Shown here one piece after another: positions 1 through 10,406 of a stretch of DNA of 64,000 bases. Within the stretch, counting starts at the first letter, position 1. Every line of letters starts with the position of its first letter. The notes below the pieces were generated by a model. That model made no database searches. It saw only the letters and a list, made by a program, of their open reading frames with translations, and was not told where the DNA came from. The DNA is taken from positions 2,789,501 through 2,853,500 of the forward strand of contig JAGYVD010000008.1 of assembly GCA_021209875.1 (NCBI GenBank), in the 5' to 3' direction. This DNA comes from Rosellinia necatrix (taxonomy: Eukaryota; Ascomycota; Sordariomycetes; Xylariales; Xylariaceae). Made by a program: the position numbers and the translations under genes.

Positions 1-3000
1 GAAAAAGGATACAGTGCAGGACGGAAGGGGAAGGAAATGAAGCAAATAAGATTCAAGAAGGAACATGAGGATGACTCACGGGGGCGTTTTCCAGCACGGG
101 GATAATCTGGTGAGGCAGACATTCTGCTGACTTGACTGTTTCCTCTCTGGTAACTTATTTTCAGATGTCTCTAATTATTGTCTTTGCTTAATAACAAAGA
201 CGGGGTAACGCGGGTAACCTGGGCTTGTTGCAGGTAACCTCGAAATAGTAGATTGCCCCTCCTCTAAGAGCAAGTGAGCAAAAAATGGTGGTTAAAGATA
301 AGTATTTGTAATAAATATAAGCTTTAGGATGCAACTCGGTCCCTAATTAACCAAATATGGAGCTTGATCGTATATGTCGTTAAGGTCCAGGCAGGTAGTG
401 GCAGAGTCAGATCGGTATTTGTGAGATGAAGAGGAAGGGGAAAAAAAAAAGAAAAAGGAAAAAAGGAGTCGGTGAGTGCTGCTTTATGTTATCTAGGTAT
501 CTAAGTGGTGTTACTAGGTAGGTCGATACCAGATGGGGAATTACCCAGGTTAGATACTCAGGTTACTCTACTACGTACTTCGTACCGACATAACTAACGG
601 GCGGTAGGTAGCCGGCCGAGATATGTAGGTATTAGTGACTGGGACAAGGTTAGAGAGGTACCCCGCAGTTACGCCCATAGCTTTGTAGCTGGTCCAGGTA
701 ACGAACGCATGGACACTACGGCCGATTTGTTTACTATTTACCTTTCTCATGGGAGAGGAAGAAATACATATATCTACACCTAGTGGCCTCTCCGTCAAGG
801 CAGAACCTTGGAAGCTTCTGCTACAGCCCATACTAAGTATCTACTTTAGGGAGGTAAGTATCTATCACGGGTACCTTACTAGTGTTCTAGTGGGTCTTTG
901 GTACCTGCTGTTAGCATCCATGAAGGGGAGGGGCAGCATGGCCCCGAATAGCCCAACGCCCCGAATAGCGAACGGCATAAGTCTCCGACTCCTACGCCCC
1001 GATAGACCATCGGTCATGAATGTCGGACACCGAAACATCACGGCATGTCGGCGTTGTTCGGCTACTATTTTTACTATTTCTTACTTTTCTTCACATAATC
1101 TTCCCCCTCCAACCCACGATCCCTTACTTTCTTTTTCTTCTCTTCGGCGACTATAACCACGACACACCAATCGCCTTCAGAATCATTCAGATGTTGACGT
1201 ATCGGATTGTTAGAAGTAGTAGCTCCGGGCATAGTCCGTGCTAAACGGTAACCTACCTAACCGAAGTCCTTAATTGCGATTCATGGATCCCCGTACCCCT
1301 TACATACATGCCTAGGTATGCTTATCTTTTTAACGTTCGATCAACTCGGTTCGGGCACCGAGTAGGACGGCACTATCAGATCATCTGGGCACGGGTCCTA
1401 TTCCTGAACTTCGGTGGGCACTGAGCTAACTAGTCTAAATTAGATAATTATCGATTGTAGCTGCTAGGTACATACCTATCACTAGCCTCAACATTCCGTG
1501 CCTGCTTGATGAGCCCTTAATGCTAGGTACTTAGTTACTCGGTGTTCAAATAACCAACGACTCAGTACCTGTCAACGCCGCCTCTGTTGCTTCGGATTGC
1601 AGTGTAATGCGTGCGCTCCACCCTGAACGTTCTTTGGCCTGTCCATTCAAAGTCCTGCCCAGCACCTTCGGCTAGCCTGGCCCGGCACCTTGCAACCTAT
1701 GTATTAATCTGACCCAAACGAGTCATTAAAGGGCACCAATTTAAGCAGCAGGTCCCAATCTCTTTATTGTACACTGCCATTAGCTCATACCCATGAATCG
1801 CTAATGTTGCAAGTTTTAAATAGAAACCCACCTGTGTAGGTTTCACCCTCATACCTATAGCGAGGTAAATAAGCCATAATGCACCAGCCGGGGATATAGT
1901 TACCTATACTACAAAATCGGCAATCATAATAATGTTGATCTGGCGCTAGTCAGCTGACTAGTTCCAGACCAGGACGCAAACCAACTCATTGGTAATAAGA
2001 CACGATGGCTCCATTCACCCGCTCTCTACCTCGACATCTGCTCAACATACAGCGCTATTATCTCCATCTATAGACCCGACACAACAGCTGAATCAAAACA
2101 CACTCAAGACAGACCTGATCTGCATGTGTGAGCTTACTAGACAGATAGAATATCCCAGAACCGCCTGTCAATACAATGGTTCAGCCACAAATACCAAATA
2201 CGCCCGAACTAAATCAATTATGGATGAGAGGCGGCCGGCAGCTCCTGTCAAGCACAGCCTTGTATACATTCAGATCTCTATCTACTCTCCAAGAACAACT
2301 CATCAACCATTGTTCGCTATTGTACGGGGACAAGTTCAGACGAATACGATACATTCGAAACATATTCTTGAGAAGGCGTCTTGTAATATAGTATCCGGCC
2401 CATGGCGATGGATCGCTTTCTAGGGTTTACTCTTGTTCCACAGTAGCGCTGCTCGTAACTCGTATCTGCGTGGCACGCGCCAAACACACCACAGGTGGTA
2501 TCAATGAGGGAGGATCATACATCAGACATTGACAATGTTCACAGATAATTATAAATAAATAAAACAAAAAGGATAAAAAAAGGGGAAGGGAAAAAAAAAA
2601 AAAGAATATCTGTCCTACCCAGCTGTGACCACAACTCGGTAGATGGCTTATTCACAAGATCCATTTGTGTACAATGGGAGGGCCCTCCGTACCGAATACG
2701 TGATGCGAACCCAAGCCAATGGCGTGCATTCTCTGCGCAGCCGGCCGTGGTTCCGCGGTATCGTGAAGACTCTCGCCTGATGTTTTAGTCGCCACTTTAT
2801 CGTTCTCACCGTCGAGGGCTAGATCTGAGGTCGAAATTGGAAGGACTGTAAGAACCCCGGTAAATTCCGAATATTCCCAGGCCAAACCCGACGCTCGCTG
2901 CGTGCATGACATCAGCTTTGTGCCCGTTTGGGAAAGTGGTTGTTGGTTGCTTTGAGATTGTCCTCTTGACAGTATCAATGAATGCATCAGTGATGGTGTC

Positions 3001-3922
3001 GTGAGGTTAACCTGGGCAAACGAAGATACCGTCGTGACCACAGACTACAGGCTGACTACCTGACTTCCTACCTGACTTCCTACCTTTCAGCATACTCCAG
3101 AACATTATCCATTATCCAAACACGACACCATAGGTAGCATCTGTTTCCCACTCGATACTGGACATGAACACATCACGACGCTATGCTGACCACCTATCCC
3201 ACGCTATCCCAAGATACCAGTACCTATTCAATCTCGAGAGCTTGAGCTTAAGCTTATCGGAGAGAAGGCAAGCAGGTAGGTATCAGAGCTAGGCGCCTCC
3301 ATGCATGATGTAAATAAAGAGGGCGGAATTGGACCGCGCTTGACTAGCGCAATGATACCCCACGAACTGGCCGGCTAGTTTCATCAGTTCCACGATCGGC
3401 AGGTGAACGCCACGAAGCTTACCTCGATATAGGCGCGCGGAAGGATGGCGAGAGATGGTGCTCTCGACAATGTAACCAGAGCGCTCCCAAGTGGACATAC
3501 GATCGTCCAAATCCCTGGCCAGCACCTTACCTTAGGGCCCAGCTTGGCAGGACGTCTTCCGCGATGATGCACAGCTCAAGGGAGATCGACGGCTAGCCGA
3601 CCAGTACCGGATTAGCCCCTTTCCAAATCGAAGCTATGCGGATGGGATGCTGGTTGCTACACGGCACTACAACCTGATCAGACCAGGTGAATTGCAGGAT
3701 CGTTGAGCTGCACGTTGCCATGGTTTGCTCTTGATTCGCCCGTTCGTAGCTCGAAGGTGGGCTTTCGCAGGAGCTGTGGCATCACGGCGGCTGGGCTCGA
3801 AGGAGCACGGCATGAGTATAAAGCTTCGCCCTCCGCCCCGGGTCGACCACCTCTTCTTTCTCGATCGTCACGGCCACATCAGTCCAGCCAGAGCTGCAGT
3901 GTCAAGTCAATCACACTCGAAA
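1..3922. other. Intergenic, no gene recognised
   Basis: Open frames here are short, overlap on both strands and resemble no family I know. The stretch has short A-rich runs (near 440-465 and 2590-2603), scattered TAGGTA/TACCTA motifs and a doubled CTACCTGACTTC unit near 3057-3083. The last few hundred bases presumably hold the promoter of the muramidase gene, but I see no defined element. Confidence 0.6.
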
Positions 3923-4661
3923 ATGAAGGCTACCATCGCTTCCCTCCTCGGTCTTGCCAACGGCGCCCTCGCGGCTGTCCAGGGCTTCGACATCTCCCAC
4001 TACCAGTCAAGCGTCAACTTCGCCGGCGCATATGGTGCCGGTGCCCGTTTCGTCATCATCAAGGTAAGGAGGGCCCCCGAACCCCATCACCCGAGAATGC
4101 CCAACCCCCTCCCCGCGCCGGTCAGAGCTAACCCTGGGCGCATAGGCGACCGAGGGCACGACCTACATCGACCCCAAGTTCAGCTCGCACTACACGGGCG
4201 CGACCAACGCCGGCCTGATCCGCGGCGGCTACCACTTCGCGCACTTGGACTCGAGCTCGGGCGCGACGCAGGCCAACTACTTCCTGGCGCACGGTGGCGG
4301 CTGGTCGGGCGACGGCATCACGCTCCCCGGCATGCTCGACCTCGAGGGCAGCTGCGTGCTCTCGGCCAGCGCCACGGTCGCGTGGATCAAGGACTTCAGT
4401 AACACCTACCACGCCAAGACGGGCGTCTACCCGCTGCTCTACACCAACCCCTCGTGGTGGTCGTCCTGCACGGGCAACTCCAACGCCTTCGTCAACACCA
4501 ACCCCCTCGTGCTCGCCCGCTACAGCTCCAGCGCCGGCACCCCTCCCGGCGGTTGGCCCTACTACACCATCTGGCAGTTCAACGACCACTACGCCTACGG
4601 CGGCGACTCGGACGTGTTCAACGGCGACATGGCCGCCCTCCTCAGACTCGCCAAGGGATAA
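3923..4661 (+). CDS. Secreted GH25 muramidase (Chalaropsis-type lysozyme)
   Basis: Predicted to cleave the beta-1,4 bond between MurNAc and GlcNAc in peptidoglycan, acting outside the cell on bacteria. Two exons, 3923-4063 and 4146-4661, joined in phase 0 across an 82-nt intron (GTAAGG...TAG), give 218 residues, normal for the family. The first ~18 residues (MKATIASLLGLANGALA) look like a signal peptide. The mature start GFDISHYQ carries the conserved first Asp, and MLDLEG holds the catalytic Asp-x-Glu pair. YTNPSWW and WQFND are further GH25 signatures. A frame opens upstream of this ATG, but only this start gives a signal peptide directly before the catalytic domain. No neighbour shares its pathway. 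The family occurs in bacteria, phages and fungi. I am confident of the family; the antibacterial role is inferred. Confidence 0.93.
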
Positions 4662-5429
4662 ATAAATATGCCTCTGCGCCCCCCGAAACGTTAAAGGGAG
4701 GATTTATATGTACCTATCGATATAGTCAATATTCTCTAGGATCATTGGTTCTCTACTACAGTCTATATCATATCGCTTGCGTGATAACCCGTTGTAATAT
4801 GTAAAAGGAGACTATGCCTGCATAGGCAAATGCATATTCTACATACCGCCACTGTAGTCAAGACAGGAATAGCCGTTCAAGATACTTAGCATCAAATGGA
4901 CCATTGGCCTTAAGCACTGTGGTGCCTGGTTAGGGGCTGGCAACCCGCAACAAGCCTAGGAGGGTTACATATAAGCTGGTGAGTAGGTAAATTAGAACTA
5001 CCTGCAACTTAGCATCATATAAGAACACCTTGTCATATGGCAGCAGCTAACGCTAAATAGAAGCACTGGATTGTTATAGCGAGTGCTCTGAATTAAATAT
5101 GTGGTGATTCTATTAGCATCTAACCTCTCCATGCCATGGTAGCTGAGTTCCGCCATGAAGAATGCTGCAGCCCCTTCCTCACCGTAGGTATGCTAAGCTA
5201 AGAGCCCAACTTCGTCCTTGACAATGGAATATAAAGCGTATAAACATCTCGGTACGTATTATGTACCTCGTTACGTGATTTCCGCCTGGTGGGCTCCCCG
5301 GCTGCCTACAACTCGCTCTTGCCCGTCATAACGGCCAGCTACACTAGCAGCCAGCACAACAGCTACATAGCCAGTATTAAAGGTCGGGATCCCTCAATGA
5401 GCTTGCATCTCGTCAAGCTCGCCAGCGAC
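4662..5429. other. Intergenic between muramidase and tRNA-Pro
   Basis: No coding potential seen. It holds the muramidase 3' region and AT-rich DNA. Confidence 0.6.
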
Positions 5430-5501
5430 GGTGCGTTGGGGAAGTGGTTATCCCGCTTCATTTGGGTTGAAGATGTCATCGGTTCAAATCCGGTACGCAC
5501 C
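5430..5501 (+). tRNA. tRNA-Pro (anticodon UGG), no intron
   Basis: The 72-nt cloverleaf folds completely. The acceptor GGTGCGT pairs with ACGCACC over seven base pairs. The D arm is GGGA...TCCC. The anticodon stem CTTCA/TGAAG encloses loop TTTGGGT, with anticodon TGG. The T arm ATCGG-TTCAAAT-CCGGT allows one T-G pair. The internal B box GGTTCAAATCC matches the Pol III consensus, and an A box lies in the D arm. A seven-T tract follows within 8 nt. CCA is not encoded, as expected for a eukaryotic nuclear gene. Confidence 0.95.
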
Positions 5502-5508
5502 TCTCTTC

Positions 5509-5515
5509 TTTTTTT
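5509..5515 (+). terminator. Pol III terminator of tRNA-Pro
   Basis: A run of seven T on the coding strand begins 8 nt after the tRNA 3' end, as RNA polymerase III needs to stop. Confidence 0.85.
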
Positions 5516-6063
5516 CTGCAGAGCAACAGTCCCTCCTCCTTCTTTTTTCCTTTTCCTAACTACATTTCAACTTTCATTCACAGCGCCGCATTCTTTTAAC
5601 GGTGCTTCTTTATCTTCCTTGACTATCAATACCTGTTGATCTGTGTCTAATGATATGATCTATGAACTGCTGGTTACCCTTGCCTTGATATCGACAATTG
5701 ATTTGCACCACACTCCCTAAACGAAGAAGCACAAAATTCTCGCTCACAATCTGGTGTGGGCGCACATCATCACCCGATATGCTGTGATTTGTAGGTATTA
5801 TCACGTTCGGAAATCCATGAAGCTGTTTTATCTCTGCGATATATGGTGCACAACACCAATACAAGACATGCAGCATAGTTATGATGAAAGTCAAAACTTC
5901 AGAGTCGGAACTTGGTTTGCCATTTAGCTGGTTGGGTTAATGGCGCTTCATACACTGACACGATAAATGAAGAATTTGCCTGGGATGTTTATGTAGGCGA
6001 CAAGTCAACCGACCTTGTTATCTGCCTACCTTGCACCCAATGCTTATAGCACCTTTCATTACC

Positions 6064-6111
6064 ACGTATTCACGTATTCACATATTCACGTATTCACATA
6101 TTCACGTATTC
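6064..6111. repeat. 8-bp tandem repeat (ACRTATTC) x6
   Basis: Six head-to-tail 8-bp units, differing only at the third base (ACGTATTC or ACATATTC), in the transporter's upstream region. Confidence 0.9.
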
Positions 6112-6426
6112 ACATTGCTTCAAATATATACGACATATCCACCTAATTGTGGCCCCGATTTATGCTGGTTTGCGTTTACCTATATAAATACCTAAATATG
6201 GTTATCTCGGATGCGGTAAGCGACAACCCAATTGTCGGTCGGTTTTGGCATCGGCGGCTTCGGCGGCTTCGGCTCACTCGGCCGTAGGTTGCCTTTTGTA
6301 GTGGGTCTCTTCCCGGGTATAATTGGAAATCTCACTCGTCCAAGAAACAAACCCTCCCGCAACGCAAGACCAATCAACCAACTCGACTAAACCGGCTGCA
6401 GAATCCCCAGCCGATAAAGAGCAGGG

Positions 6427-8176
6427 ATGAGTTACGGGACGCAAGATAACAGCCGCGGGGCTTCACCCGTCGCGGAGCCGGTCGCATCGTCGAGCACTGC
6501 GGATGGTCCCGCATCGCCGCCCACTGCATCACCGCCCACTGCATCACCACCCACTGCATCACCACCCACTGCATCACCGCCCACTGCATCACTACCCACT
6601 GCATCACTACCCACTGCATCACCGCCCACCGAGTCTACAGACGGCACAGATGGAGATGGAGCACCTAGGCATTGGAGAGAGAAGTTTCGACAGAATCTGC
6701 ATGGATTTTACGAGCGGAATTTCGGATTGTTTCTTGTGTTTTCGGCACAGACTTTCGGCTCGGTGGTGCGTTCCGTTCCCATCCCGTTCCGTTCCCGGCC
6801 TGTTCCCGTCCATTCCCCAAAGCCCAGCCCTCCTAACTACGCTTCTCCAACAGGCTCTTCTGCTCATGTTTATTATAGATGAATACGGCGGCAAAGCTAT
6901 TAACCTCCAGTGATTCCTCCAACCAGTTCCATGCGCTGCACATCATCTTCGTCCGCATGCTGGCCACCACTATCCTAGGCATGTTGTACATGTGGTATAA
7001 GGGAATCCCCAACTTCCCCCTCGGCCCGAGGAACGTCTTCGGATTGTTAGTTATGCGCGGCACATCTGGCTTCATCGGACTCTTCGGCTTGTATTGTGAG
7101 TGACTCAAGTGCTCCCGACCTTCTCTCCGAAGCAGCGTCGAATCTGCACATTACCGCCCATGGATGGCTTACATGGCTGACTCATCCTTCCGATAGATTC
7201 GCTCTCTTATTTGGAGATTTCGGATGCCACTGCCATATCCTTCTTGGTCCCAACCTGGACAGCTATCCTTTGCTATATATGGCTGAGGGTGAGTCTCGCT
7301 GAAACACGAGCGTCAAGTCAACACCATAGCTGACCTCCCTTTTAGGAACCGTACCGGGTACAAGAAGCCTCGGCCGGCCTTATTTCGCTCGTTGGAGTTC
7401 TCCTCATCGCGCGACCGGCATTTCTATTCGGAGGCACCGGCCCGGTGACTGCACCAGATGATGGCAATGTAACCATGACAGCGTTCATCGTGGATGGCAT
7501 TCAAGGCGGAGTGCCGATGGCCCCCCTATCCTCGTCACAGCGGACGATTGCCGTTCTCCTCTCTATCCTGGGGACATTTGCTGCGGCGACGTCGTACAGC
7601 ACGATCCGGGTCATCGGCAAACGGGCGCATTCCCTGATCAGCGTGAACTACTTCGCCACGCTCGCGACAGTCGGGTCGGCCTTGATCATCGCGATCCATC
7701 CCGATCTTCACTTTAAACTACCGAGGGACACCACGCAGTGGTAAGTCAATCAAGGTTGCCATGAAAACTCACTAGGATCCGGCGCTGACGGTTGCAGGGT
7801 ATTGCTGGCGGTCATTGGGGTGGCAGGATTCTTGCTGCAGTTCCTCCTGACCGAGGGACTACAGCGAGAGAAGGGTGGGAGAGCGACCAATATGACGGTA
7901 ACATACTAATACCCCGGACCAGTCCCTTGTGTAGATTTTGCTGATGGATCTCCCTACCTTCAGTACTTTCAAATGGTGCTCGCGCTCATCATCGAACGGG
8001 TCATCTGGGGCACGACGCCTGCTGTGCTCAGTCTTGTAGGGAGCGTCTTGATCATCAGCGCAGCGATCTGGCTGAGTCTGCAGAAACCCAAGCCTAACGA
8101 GGCGAAGGAGAGAACTGCCGTGGTAGATGAGGAGACCAGTCTTCTGGGGCCTGGAAGGCAGCAATCCGAAGCGTAG
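6427..8176 (+). CDS. EamA/DMT (SLC35-type) membrane transporter
   Basis: A multi-pass transporter of the drug/metabolite superfamily, close to fungal SLC35G-like proteins; substrate unknown. Six exons (6427-6765, 6879-7095, 7197-7288, 7346-7740, 7798-7897, 7964-8176) join in consistent phases to 451 residues. Residues 1-75 are a soluble, low-complexity tail with eight ASPPT-like repeats. About ten hydrophobic segments follow. Family motifs include the VMNTAAKLL helix start, LYMWYKG, VMRGTSGFIGLFGLYYSL and the first EamA repeat ending DATAISFLVPTWTAIL. The second EamA half spans roughly residues 270-430. The C-terminus DEETSLLG resembles an acidic dileucine sorting signal, suggesting an endomembrane site (inference). 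All introns are short with GTRNGT-like or GTAAC donors. Confidence 0.9.
6511..6630 (+). repeat. Coding minisatellite, eight 15-bp units
   Basis: Eight 15-bp units of type GCATCACCGCCCACT, in frame in exon 1 of the transporter, encode ASPPT/ASLPT pentapeptides. Units differ mostly at synonymous positions, so copy number can change without breaking the frame. Confidence 0.93.
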
Positions 8177-9032
8177 AACGAGTCATTCTGAGAGAGAGAG
8201 AGAGAGAGGGGCGGGCGGGAAAAGACGTTCGTCGCGGATCATTCATCGGATTAATTCTAACAACTTGCATATGACAGCTGAGAGTGGCTTATTTACATTT
8301 ACTGTTAAACCGAACGGGGCAACATATTTTAGAGTGCACGAAACCGCCCGAGGGGACTGGTTTCCGCTTGACAAGACACACGATCAATGTCGAGACCACT
8401 CATACAACCTTCTAGGGGCCTTTTAGAGCATCGATCTCACGAGAATACGAAATAGCATTAGGAATGAATTATCTATCAAGGTCAAAGCACTACATTAATG
8501 CATATCATGTCGCTTCGAGTTCCTTAGTTATTCATTGAAAAGGGGGGAGGAGGGGGAGTTGGTTATGTTTAACGAATGTCGCATATGAATTTAGTACCAT
8601 CAAATTTCGTAGATATAGAATCAATAGAGCTCTATAGGCAAATATTTTATCTCCTCTGTTGTCTAATTTAGAATGCTCCGAACCATGTATGCTGGATTAT
8701 TGAAGGGGGAGAAGCTACCCGGGAAGGCACTAACTAGTATGGCTTAGATGCCAAGAACTGGTGAGCTTTCCCCCCCAATCACACGTAAATCGATAAGCTA
8801 GCAAGCTCTAAATTTCTGGGGGTGCGCCCTCGAAGGCTTGGTGTTCGGGAGCCTCCAAAAAAAAAGGAACGACCTTCCGAAAAAGAAGCAACGACGAAAT
8901 TCAAATCACCCGCCGGGAAACGACTCCGCAGGTCGACTTTCCTCTTCCCCCATCCACCCAACAACGCAAGAACGAAACCCGGCCCAGCCGCACCGATCGA
9001 TTTCAGACGACTGAAGAGACGCAGGAGTCACA
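8177..9032. other. Intergenic between transporter and uS17m
   Basis: No gene seen. A short (GA)n run lies at about 8190-8208. The ~100 bases before 9033 are the likely uS17m leader. Confidence 0.6.
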
Positions 9033-9662
9033 ATGGCGGCGGAGATTGCCGCGGGCATGCGAAAAGCGGCCAAGGAGATGCACGGCGTCGTGGTGTCGGC
9101 CGGGCTGATGGACAAGACGGTGAAGGTGCGGCTCGGCGGGCAGAAGTGGGAGCAGCGGGTGCACAAGGTAAGCAAGCTTATTCTCTATCTCTCTCTCTCT
9201 ATCTCTCTCCGGCTGTCTACCTTACCTTACCTTACCTTACCTACCTATGCATCCACCTATCCAAACCCGCCCCTCAATAATCTCGACTAACACTCCTCCT
9301 CCTCCCTCCCCTCCTCTAGTGGTTCAAGGAGCCGCGGTACAAGCTCGTACACGACCCGCGCAACTCGCTGCGGCGGGGGGGACGTGGTGGCGATCACGCC
9401 GTCGTGGCGCGAGGCGCAGCACGTGCGGCACGTCGTGAAGCACATCATCGCCCCCTACGGCCCGGGCATCGACGAGCGACCCCCCGTCCCGTCCATGGAG
9501 GAGCGCGCCGCCCAGCGCGCCGCCGACCGCGCCGCCAAGGACCGCTGGCGCGCCATCCGCCGCCCCGTCGACGCCGCCGTCCGCGACGCCCTCGCCCTCG
9601 CCGCCCAGGCGCAGCAGATCCTCGCCCGTAGCAACAACAGCGGCAGCGGCAGGTCCTCGTAG
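9033..9662 (+). CDS. Mitochondrial ribosomal protein uS17m, frame broken at a G7 run
   Basis: Small-subunit mitoribosome protein that binds rRNA. Exon 1 (9033-9167) encodes 45 residues with the S17 core HGVVVSAGLMDKTVKV. The 152-nt intron has a GACTAAC branch site and ends at 9319. Exon 2 (9320-9662) continues WFKEPRYKLVHDPRNSLR, which matches the family. At the G7 run 9375-9381 the conserved text (GDVVAITPSWR, RHVVKHIIAPYG) resumes one frame over. As written, the frame ends at 9631 with an Arg/Pro-rich tail unlike S17. Exon 2 is 343 nt, one more than a multiple of three, so a G6 run would give 158 residues in all. I call a real gene with a probable consensus error. Confidence 0.85.
9168..9319 (+). 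other. Intron of uS17m with pyrimidine and CTTAC repeats
   Basis: This 152-nt intron holds a (TC)n run, then about four tandem CTTAC pentamers near 9220-9241, each resembling a branch-site core. The canonical GACTAAC lies about 30 nt before the TAG acceptor. Confidence 0.8.
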
Positions 9663-10406
9663 ACCGGGCCACCTCTGCCACCCAGCCCCTCCCGCCTGGC
9701 TATTTGGAGATACTGCTGTTCTGTTAGGAAGGGAGAAGAGATAAACAGACAAAAAGACAGACAGAGAGAGAGAGGGGGAGGCCGGGCGGGGGGCGAGTGG
9801 ATTTTAGTCTCCTGCTTCAAAACCTTCCCCCTCCTCCCCGAAACCGTCATGATTACCTTTGGGATTGACGGGACATGACAGGACAAGACAGGGACAGGAG
9901 GTGAGGACGTTTGCCAATGAGGATAAACCAGGTTAAACTCTCCTCTATCCTCCTACCCCTCTCGCTCAGCCGGGGACGCCACGTCGAGACGGAGGGGGAA
10001 GGAGCAAAACGGATGGGCACGAACTAGTAACGTATCATGAATCACGGGCTATCCTGCTCGATAAACAAAGTGAGCTGTCAGCCCCTTACAGCGGCCTCTA
10101 GCCTCTGAGAATACAAGGCAAAAGGGGAGCTGGTTATATATAGACTGGCAGAATATTTGCCGAAGAAACTCACCATGTGTATATAATTGCTAACAATGTA
10201 ACACTACTCATGTACACCATCAAATTGCCCCGCGGTGCTTTTGCTAAATTATTTTGGACTAGTCATTGTCTGTAATCACATGCACGTGGCTCGCGGTTCA
10301 GGCAGTGTCGGGTCGGAACCTGTCATGCATTGGGCAACTAGGAATGACGGTTAAGGGGAAGGGTCCCTCCCAGCCATTAGCCCATTATATCTAAAAGTTA
10401 TGCTTT
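9663..10406. other. Intergenic between convergent uS17m and Ecd-like genes
   Basis: Shared 3' flank of two convergent genes. No coding signal; a short (GA)n run sits near 9760-9777. Confidence 0.6.

Larger units (their letters stand above)
5502..6426. other. Intergenic between tRNA-Pro and transporter
   Basis: No gene seen. It contains an 8-bp tandem repeat at 6064-6111 and the promoter of the downstream transporter. Confidence 0.6.

Noticed and set aside
9404..9631. Arg/Pro-rich continuation of uS17m as the true C-terminus
   Set aside because: The other frame carries the conserved family text, and this one only GC-driven low complexity.
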